Positions 56,133 through 64,000 of a stretch of 64,000 nt of DNA are shown here, piece by piece. How positions within the stretch are numbered: the stretch's first letter is position 1; each line of letters begins with the position of its first letter. Location: contig SMMW01000638.1 in assembly GCA_004794655.1 (NCBI GenBank), forward strand, positions 124,001 through 188,000, written 5' to 3'. Origin of the DNA: Marisa cornuarietis (Eukaryota > Mollusca > Gastropoda > Architaenioglossa > Ampullariidae). The position numbers and the translations under genes were made by a program. The notes under the pieces were generated by a model. The model was not told the DNA's origin. It searched no databases and worked only from the letters and a program-made list of their open reading frames with translations.

Positions 56133-58600
56133 CTTACATCATAATTTTTGATGAATAAATCATCCAACGTAGGAGAAATCATGCAGAAAGTTTGTGATTT
56201 CTTAGGCCAACTGACGTCGGTTTTATGGAATCAGTCTTATTTTCTTTAATCCCCTTTCATGTCATACTACAAGCAGGTCTGTTGCAAAAAAAAAATAATT
56301 TCAAATAATCCTTTCTCCGGGATAAAATGATTAGTTGTTATAAAGCTATTTGTCACATCGAACAGCTAACATTATAAGCAATTAACACTGTAAACAACTG
56401 ACATTACAGACAAACTTTAGAAGACCTGTGACATGTGTGACATGTAGTGTTTTGTGTGCAGTCCGTCAGCTCGCATCTACACCAGAAAGTGGGTTTACAA
56501 ATGATAATGATTACAACATTCAAATAGTTTTTACTTGTATAGACATCGTGCCATGACACAGTCACCTGCGGTCGGCAAGGATAAAGGAGTTAAGATGGCG
56601 GGCATGAAGACTACACGAGCGGTTATGAGTTGCTAAACATTGTCAGACGGTCAAACCTCTATTGTGTCAGAGGAGGCTGAAGTGTTCTCTACAGGAAGCT
56701 TTGGAATTAACGGGTGACGTCTAGTTACCAAAATATTTTTCTGGCAATAGATCAAACACGATACATATAATAATAATAATAATAATAATAATATATTATT
56801 ATTATACGGAATAAGAAGTAACAATAGAAAATAAAAATAAAATTATCAAACATATTTTTTCAAATGTTATTTCCTCTGTAATCTAGCGCCAATTCATCCT
56901 CAATTTGCTTCTTTTTGTGTTTTTTAATATAAATGTAAAATATACAAATGCAGACTAAAACATACTGCTTTACCGCGAGCTGGACAGACTGTCACTTCAG
57001 ACCTGACATTTTGTCCTGGGGTCATCCATGAGATCTGCTTGAAATGTTAACCTGCTACCACCTAAGATGACTGCATTGGTCTGCTAATGGTAACCTATTT
57101 TGTATCAGATATCAGACGACAAAACTTCGTTAGTCTCTTTGTTCCTTTACTGGCCCTAGTGTCAGGAATGTTCCTTCATTTACATAATGACCTCAAAGTC
57201 CTCAAGCCTGCTCGAGTTTTGTTCCTCTCTTGGGAACTCCTCTGGTACCTGGCCGAATCACTTGTCCTAGTGGAGAATACTTCTAGTAGCTTGGGGTCTG
57301 CCCTTTTAGCTCTTATTGAATATCTTTATCAAACATAAATTTATCTTCCCACATTCCTTATTGATTCGCATTTCCATGTTGTGTTATTGCATTTGTCTAG
57401 TCTCACAACCTTCTACCAGTTTTAAACAAGTTTTGTATAAGGCATTCATTCATCACTTGACTGGTCATCGTCGTCGTCGTCCTCCTCCTCCTCCTCCGTC
57501 TCATCCTCATTCATGTCATTTTCGTTACTACCTCCTAACGACTATTTATGTTAACCCTCTGGCAGTGGACAACGGAGGCACCGACATTTGACAAGGCTGA
57601 CCACTCAGGCTTGTCGTAAGTGGTGGTGAAAATGTCCTGCATAAAATATTTTCCCAGTGTCGTTACTTTCATCTTCTTAATTGTTTCCCTGTCCATTTCG
57701 GCGGGGTCCACACTTCAGTATAACGAAATAACGGTCATAGAGTTGAGTGTCTGCCGACATGACTAAAGTAGACCTATTGCTCTCCTTCACTGTATCCCGA
57801 CTACACTTTTAGTGGTTTAAAGGAGTGGCGACCGTTTTCCGTAGAGAGTTGTTGGTCTACCATTCAATGTAGGCAGCCTGGCACCTAGTATTTACCGTGT
57901 AGATTTTTTCTCTGTGAGAGCAAGAATAAGCATCATCTCCCATCCGAAAAACTGGATGAGGACGAGTCAGAAATTTATCTCGTTGCATGAGTTGCATGGG
58001 TAGACACATGCTGGTCCGACATCTGTTCAGCCAGTGTTTGTCTCACTGTTGCAATGCTGATGTAATTTGTTTGTGTGCAGCTTCTAGTTTAGGAAAAGTA
58101 TATTCCCAGCTACTTGAAGCTGTTAAACTCCTTGAGCTGCAGCCTGTTTATGTAGATATTTGCTGTACTGTCTCCAGTGCGGAATTATTATGCATTATGG
58201 GAAGGTTTTCGGGTATGTTAACATTACATTGTGTGTTCTGAAGCATCTTCACTTCAATGTTAACACTGCTGCTCTGTAGAGAACAAGAAAGTCATCTTGC
58301 AGCATAAAAAATTGAGATGGAGCTGACCGTAATTACAGTAATAAGTATATCACCATAACATTCTCGTCTGACGATGCATGACCTTTCTAATGAAATATAA
58401 AAGTTGTCAAATGATAGGCCGCTTTGAACTGCATAATGTTTGTTAAATATATATCTCTATATATATATATCCCATTGATAATTTTTTATGCTGTTCATTA
58501 CTCTACTAAGTTGTATTTTTTGAAGTATCAGAGTAACTGAGATTGCATTTCTTTAGTCAAGTAATACGAGACAGGATTCTACATTTAGCAATGTGTTTAT
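56133..58600. other. Spacer after gene 7
   Basis: An AAT repeat (56767-56801) and a TCG/TCC run (57466-57498). The frames at 57087-57338 and 57987-58241 start with ATG but show no family motif. Confidence 0.45.
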
Positions 58601-58800
58601 TATTGGATAGCCGAGTGGCTAGAGCTCTGGCATTCAAACCCAAAGGCGTTCGTGTTCCATACCCGTGTGACTAAGTCGACTGATCAAGCAGAATAAGTCG
58701 ACCCAGCTGACATAAAAAGAGGGTTAGCTGAGGCTGAGAACGGTGAGTTTACCAACACCTTACACCTCAGTGACGGAAGTGAGTTCTCTAACATCACACC
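58601..58800 (+). repeat. tRNA-derived SINE family B, copy 2
   Basis: It has the same head as the 50908 copy (GATAGCCGAGTGGCTAGAGC) and the same body word AGTCGACCCAGCTGAC, followed by AGAGGGTT. The B box is degraded. It abuts a LINE tail. Confidence 0.8.
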
Positions 58801-58810
58801 CCTCAATGGA

Positions 58811-59130
58811 GGTTCATACAAAGGATCTTCTGGACCACCACATTGTCAAATGAAGAGCTGCGAGACAGGGAAGAAAGGTGCAAACTGGCAGAAGTGACTC
58901 TGGCGATGGCAGGACACGTGTGCAACATGCCTCCAGACTCAATCCTCAGAACAACCCTGCGATGAACACTGCAGGGAAAGAGGAACACAAGGAGGAACAC
59001 GGAGACAGAGAGGCGAACCATCGAGAAGGACCTCAAGAGCAGAGGTCTATCACTCGAGACAACCGCCAGAACAGAACCAGATGGAGGTCCCTTGTTGTCA
59101 CCTCACGTGGCAGAGGACACTGACTGACTG
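58811..59130 (+). pseudogene. RTE-like LINE, C-terminal tail fragment
   Basis: One plus frame reads IFWTTTLSNEELRDREE, then AGHVCNMPPDSILRTTLR, a stop, then LQGKRNTRRN and RRTIEKDLKSRGLSLETTAR. This is the conserved end of many RTE-type LINE proteins (IxWxxTISNExLW ... GHVxRMPxxRxxRxAL ... GKRxxGRP ... WRRTxExxL). The last part, NRTRWRSLVVTSRGRGH, is in a second frame, so there is one stop and one frameshift. It ends in a CTGA microsatellite, as such elements often end in short tandem repeats. Confidence 0.8.
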
Positions 59131-59172
59131 ACTGACTGACTGACTGACTGACTGACTGACTGACTGACTGAC
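59118..59172. repeat. CTGA microsatellite at the LINE 3' end
   Basis: About 13 CTGA units begin right at the stop codon of the LINE tail. Confidence 0.95.
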
Positions 59173-59459
59173 TTCAATGATGTAAGTGAGTTATGTAACA
59201 CCTAACTTACCACTGAAGTCAGGAAAGTTAGGTGATGAACTTTACTTATTTGTTATTTGGAGTACTAGGGGAAACCGAAACTAAAAATGTGTGCAGCTAT
59301 TTATTTGTTACCTCGCATACTAGAGGAAACAGAAAGTAAAGATATGGTCAACTACTTTGTTTCACCAATTAATAAAGAATGCGGAAATGCAGGTTTAACG
59401 ACAATTTATTTTGTCGGATAATACTGACGACAACATGGCAAGAGTTTGAGTGTGTGTTT

Positions 59460-59521
<62 letters not shown>

Positions 59522-62199
59522 AATGTATGCATTAAAATAAAACGGATTTTGTGGTTCATAAATATTTTTGCAAGAATGTTGCTGTTTACTTGCGTTTATA
59601 ATGCGAAACGTTTTCAATTGCTGTAAAATAACGATGAGTTTATCTTCGCTATTAAACTCAAATGACAAAGAGATTGAAAAGACAAAGATATTCAAATAAT
59701 AAAGCAAGATTCCAATAATTAAGAAAATGTGTTGCTTTGGTGTCGTCGAGAATGAGGCTGAATACATCATGTGGAAACATTTGGCATTGTTGCTCTCCAG
59801 TCTCGATAAAAATAGTGCTGTTGTCTAATATTCTGTGGCTCTAAATAATCGATACATAAACTAAAATATCACATCAGGTATCTGTATATATATATATATA
59901 TATATATAATGTCATTGATTTTATGTGTTAAAACTATTGTTCTATCAAATAACAACGCTATTGTTCGGTCTTACGATAGAGAGAAGCTTCTGAACACACA
60001 GACAACTTATAGGGCTACAACCCACGTGATCAAGGTGTGTGAAGCGGCAAGTGCTACCTAGTTTGTGAACCTGCTTGAGATAATTTGAGAAATGACGTAA
60101 AATAAGATGAAAGACCTATCAGACACCTACACTTACTGTAAGTACTGAGTGCTAACGGCACAGGTCTCAGTGTTGATGTCTGTTTTACTTCGTCTGTGTC
60201 TTTGTCTGTGTGTTTGTCTGTGTGCTTGTCTGTGTACTATCTTCCTGCTTGTCTGCTAGCGCGTGCAGATATTTTCGAGATTATTGATTCGTTCGTTTCT
60301 CAGTCATAATTCCAAATACCTACAACAGGGGCTTGTTACAGGACTGGATGTGTGGGTAAGTACAGTCACTTGCATGCCATGTCTGCCGCACCAACAGTTT
60401 GATGTCCATGAAACACATCAACACTTTTCCACTTAAAGAAGAAATGGATTTTTTTCTGTTCTCTTAAATTTCCTTGGCGCACACAAACATCACTTTACCA
60501 ATCCTCAGTTTACTCTGCTCTTCGATCACCATTTCAAAAGGAGAATTTACTGAGACCACCCTGTAATAGGATGTTTGTTTTCTCTTTTAAAGCAAGCCGG
60601 GAATAAAGAGTACAAACACTCTACTGTAGAACCTGGCTGACTGCCCGGCCACTACATCAATACTGTGGCTGTCACATACATGGAGTTTGTGTGTTAGTAT
60701 GTGTGTCCTTTAATAACTGTACGTGTGTGTTAGTATATGTGCATCTTAGTAAGGGTACATTGCAAAGTAGGCGTTAGGGCTCATGTGTATATGTACATGT
60801 ATTTCACTTTTTATGTTCTTGTACGTCTTTGTTTGTGTGTGACTGTGTGTGTGTGGGGGGGGGCTTTCTAATAAGTAAGGAGGTAAAACTAGCAAAAGAA
60901 TACTGACAAAGTAGCTAAAGAGATTTAAATTCTGTTAAATTCTGTAGAGAGAAGTTGTGATTATACTACAATATACTACATCCAAAGGCAGTTATATGCT
61001 GTTAGGAAGTCTTCCATATTTCAAATATTTCAAATTATTATTCTAAGGCATCAAAAATGGAGTTAGTCAAGAAACAAAAAAATAAAGTTAAGCTCCTACA
61101 AAGTTGTAACGCAACAAGTAATGTCAAGGGAGGTAAGAAATGAAAATGTTACTTTATTCTCGAATACAGACAAATGCTTAACCGTTTATATGACTAAGAC
61201 TTAAAGACATAGTGCACATAGACACGCTGTCAGGTAAATCCTGATGAGAAATATCTTTTTTAAAACTCTAAGCGACAGAAAGTTCTCTTTAACACGCAGT
61301 GGAAACAGTTTTGAATCTTTCTGGAACCCTACAGGCTTCTAGCAGCCACGAGTTCAAAGAGTTGAGGGTCATCAAAAGCTGGATTTGAAGACCAGGCGGT
61401 GACATTTCGAAGCAGAGCACAGTGATGAAAAGTTGACTGAATGGATAATGGCATGGTGAGAAATTATGTTACAAACAGCTTGTACCTACTGCATGCTTCA
61501 ACATGTCTCACAGATGGTCAGCCATCGTAGCAGAACGAAGGAGCGTGAATGACGTCAGTTTGTCTGAATGCGTATGGATGACGTCAAAATATGTGTGACG
61601 TGGGAGAGAAAATTGTTGATGAACCAAAGAAGAAAAGGCGAGTGAGTGAGACGTTCTAATGATCAGGGAGGACATTTTGTTCCAACCTGTATGCTGAACG
61701 CCATGTCGTCTGCACCGAAATATTGCAGTGTATTCACGAGCCAGTGCCGAGATGCTGTGTCTGTAGGTATACGTAGAGGAACACTTTGCTGTTGGTAGTA
61801 AAGTTAAATTGAGAGGACGCATCAACGTCTAGCCGCTACGTCTGTGATGGTTGTAATACCGTGAGGAACAGTTCAGTTGAGGATACTGTAAATCCTAGTT
61901 TCCCATTGGATTATATGTGTGGGGAGCAATCGGATAGTTACCGGAACATTTCAGTTGATAATGTAAATCCCAGTCTCGCATTATAAGTGTGGAGAGCACC
62001 TGGATAATTACTTATACGTGGACATTGTGGAAGAAGCATGAAACGTGTTGAGTTCTGACTGTTGTTAGTGAAGGGAGGATTGTCTACCCTGGACTATCTG
62101 TATCAAGAAAGGTCATAGATCGTAGTAAGAACTTTTTTATACGTAATTTTGCTTTGTTTAGTAACAGTAGGCAGATCTGATCAGGTAAATCACTTTATT
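59173..62199. other. Spacer with simple repeats
   Basis: TG repeat 59450-59517, TA repeat 59886-59909, TCTGTGTxTTTG repeat 60178-60238 and a G run near 60856. No recognisable gene; the minus-strand frame at 61508-61825 has no known motif. Confidence 0.45.
59450..59517. repeat. TG microsatellite
   Basis: About 30 TG units, the first ones interrupted by TTTG. Confidence 0.95.
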
Positions 62200-62250
62200 T
62201 TATTTGTGTGAAAGAACACGTATTTGTCTGGTCCGTGTGTGCGATTAGAA
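62200..62250 (-). repeat. Dispersed repeat R4, copy 2 (inverted)
   Basis: The reverse complement contains CACACACGGACCAGACAAAT and CGTGTTCTTTCACACAAAT, as near 53740-53785. It lies directly next to an R3 copy. Confidence 0.5.
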
Positions 62251-62286
62251 GACAGAGAGTGAGAGTCACACGTAGCGATGTTGTGA

Positions 62287-62455
62287 CAACAACAACAATA
62301 ATAATAATAATATAGCGCATATTGACACTCATAGAGAGCATGCTCTTAGCGCTTAAAACAAGGAAGAGACATGGACTACATGGATAGAACACGTGGGACG
62401 GAAGAATAAACGACAGTACTGACGACAAACAGAAAACAAACATAGAAAACTTGAT
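62287..62455 (+). repeat. Dispersed repeat R3, copy 2 (AAT-anchored)
   Basis: After AAC/AAT units the stretch follows 1027-1180 closely (TATAGCGCA, GACACTCATAGA, AGCATGCT, TTAGCGCTTAA, GGAAGAGAC, AATAAACGACAGTACTGACG). Confidence 0.8.
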
Positions 62456-62570
62456 TATTGGGACGCTGAAAGTCTGCATTTTTTGTGGTTCTGAAAAACT
62501 GCTACTTTAGAACGAGAAATTAAGAATTTAACATCCAAATAACCCGAAGTGTCTCTCACTCTCTCTCTCT

Positions 62571-62745
62571 GTTTGGTGTTGGCTGTTGTCAATGTTGTGA
62601 ATGGTGCACTAGTGTGACGTAGTACACTGTGTGGTGTTGGCTGTTGTCAATGTTGTGAATGGTGCACTAGTGTGACGTAGTACACTGTTTGGTGTTGGCT
62701 GTTGTCAATGTTGTGAATGGTGCACTAGTGTGACGTAGTACACTG
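62571..62745. repeat. 58-bp tandem repeat, 3 copies
   Basis: Unit TTTGGTGTTGGCTGTTGTCA, ATGTTGTGAATGGTGCACTA, GTGTGACGTAGTACACTG. The copies are almost identical. Each carries a TGACGT core. Confidence 0.95.
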
Positions 62746-64000
62746 TCAGCGGCGCTTGTTGATCGCAGGTGTGAATCGCGTACTTTGCTAGCGAATAATT
62801 AATTAGCGGGTGGGTTTGGAAGGCTTACATTTACAGATCAGTTTAATATCACCTACATCTACCGATATCTGCAAAAAAACGCAAACCATTCAGGCTGGTC
62901 TTTAACAAACCGGGAATCACATGCCTTCACACGGCAGCAGCATGCGTCCTCGGACATAAAACAAGCCAGTGATTTGGACTCACCCTGCTAACAAAGATAT
63001 TACAAAGACGAGACAAGTGTGCTTACATATTTCTTGAAATTTATTCTTTTCATTAGATGGCAAGTTTCCGACCTGCTGTCACATTGCAGGCTACAAGTGG
63101 AGGTGGTACTGGCCACAGCGAAACCGCTAACAGCATCGCAGGAATCACTCACCACTTTTCCTATTAAATGATTTTCTCACAAAATAAACCTGCTCTATAA
63201 TTGTAACTTGATATCATGTGAGTCTGTGCGACTTCTCCGCCTCAGTAACTTGGTTGTAGGCTGTATGTTAGACGTGGTTCTTAGTAAACAATTTATTTGC
63301 GACTGCCTCAGTCAAAGGCTTTTGAGCGTGCAACATTGATTTCTTTTAATTTGCACATGGAAGTTAATAGTTGGTTATAAAACTCAATTAATTCCCTACA
63401 AGTTCCTTTTATTGGTTTGCATTTATCAACGCGATTTTCGGTTTTCATTTACAACATAAATACAAAGAATTCAGAGCTTTAAGCCCATATGCAAATAATT
63501 TGGAACATTTTTAAATGATTGGATATTGCTTTCACACTGACCACAACAGGCTCAGAGGTATTTAAACAAATGTCTGCATAGCTGACTCGTTAGTTTGAGC
63601 TTCACACATTTTTTACCCATACAAAACAAATTTCTTAGACAAAATCACAATTGCAATCTGTTCAAAAATCATGACAACATATTAGAATATGTTCCTAAAA
63701 TAATCAGTTAAACCAATGTGTACACTGGCATTGAATGACTAAGGAGTACATAACAGTTTTGGTTTCAATAAGTCCAACGAAGAAAACACACAAGGCAGTC
63801 AGATGTCGGAGGTAGATTTCTCTTATAATCGCATTATACCAGATTCATCGTTTTTTTTAAAAATTAATATTCTTGCCAATATTTTACGTCGATTCTCTAT
63901 TGGAACGTTTATCGGGATTTGTTTGGCGTTATATGATTAATGTTCAGGAAGCAACGTGTTATACCTGCAGAGTGTTACATTGAGGTAGATATTTACCCGT
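62746..64000. other. Spacer to the end of the window
   Basis: AT-rich, with no gene or repeat recognised. The next array member, if the ~7-9 kb spacing continues, would lie just beyond the window. Confidence 0.4.

Noticed and set aside
57087..58241. Two ATG-started frames of 83-84 codons
   Set aside because: There is no recognisable motif, no supporting splice or promoter context, and the lengths are usual by chance in AT-balanced DNA.
61508..61825. Minus-strand frame of 105 codons
   Set aside because: No known motif, a composition like the surrounding DNA, and no context supporting a gene.

Overview
The window is animal nuclear DNA, most likely from a mollusc and probably a gastropod. It is AT-rich, gene-sparse and full of microsatellites, minisatellites, tRNA-derived SINEs and LINE remnants. 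Its real genes are a tandem family of single-exon class A GPCRs. Features such as a first intracellular loop of the type RQGLRDRxNLxLFSLALVD and an extracellular-loop-3/TM7 signature DFSPYGRYY are, from memory, typical of the large chemosensory-receptor-like families of gastropods. There are no bacterial features, no CRISPR and no operons.

Layout. 0.2-1.2 kb: a decayed RTE-like reverse transcriptase fragment (minus strand), an AAT microsatellite and a dispersed repeat. 2.0-7.0 kb: a nearly complete I/Nimb-type LINE on the minus strand (end of ORF1, endonuclease, RT, RNase H, CCHC). Only two lesions were found in its ORF2. 9.9-10.3 kb: a CR1/L2-like LINE tail. From 10.5 to 56.1 kb: seven GPCR genes, all on the plus strand, with start codons at 10560, 17933, 24659, 31887, 39170, 45817 and 55227, i.e. 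about 6.6-7.4 kb apart, the last interval being 9.4 kb. Genes 1-5 form one close subfamily (DRC at the end of TM3). Gene 6 is a diverged member (ERC). Gene 7 is 301 aa and lacks TM4, extracellular loop 2 and the start of TM5 through an in-frame deletion, so it is probably a pseudogene. From 56 to 64 kb there are only repeats: a SINE, a LINE tail ending in a CTGA microsatellite, dispersed repeats and a 58-bp minisatellite.

The spacers hold unrelated minisatellites (39, 13, 39/40, 43, 41, 31, 38, 23/46, 19 and 54 bp units), as if each arose after the receptor genes had duplicated. Two coding blocks of the receptors (TM3-TM4 and intracellular loop 3-TM6) are almost identical in DNA between otherwise well-diverged paralogues. 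This mosaic pattern suggests gene conversion and is the most interesting signal here. The receptors presumably act singly, as plasma-membrane chemoreceptors each expressed in its own cells. That is inference from the family; nothing in the sequence shows ligand or tissue.
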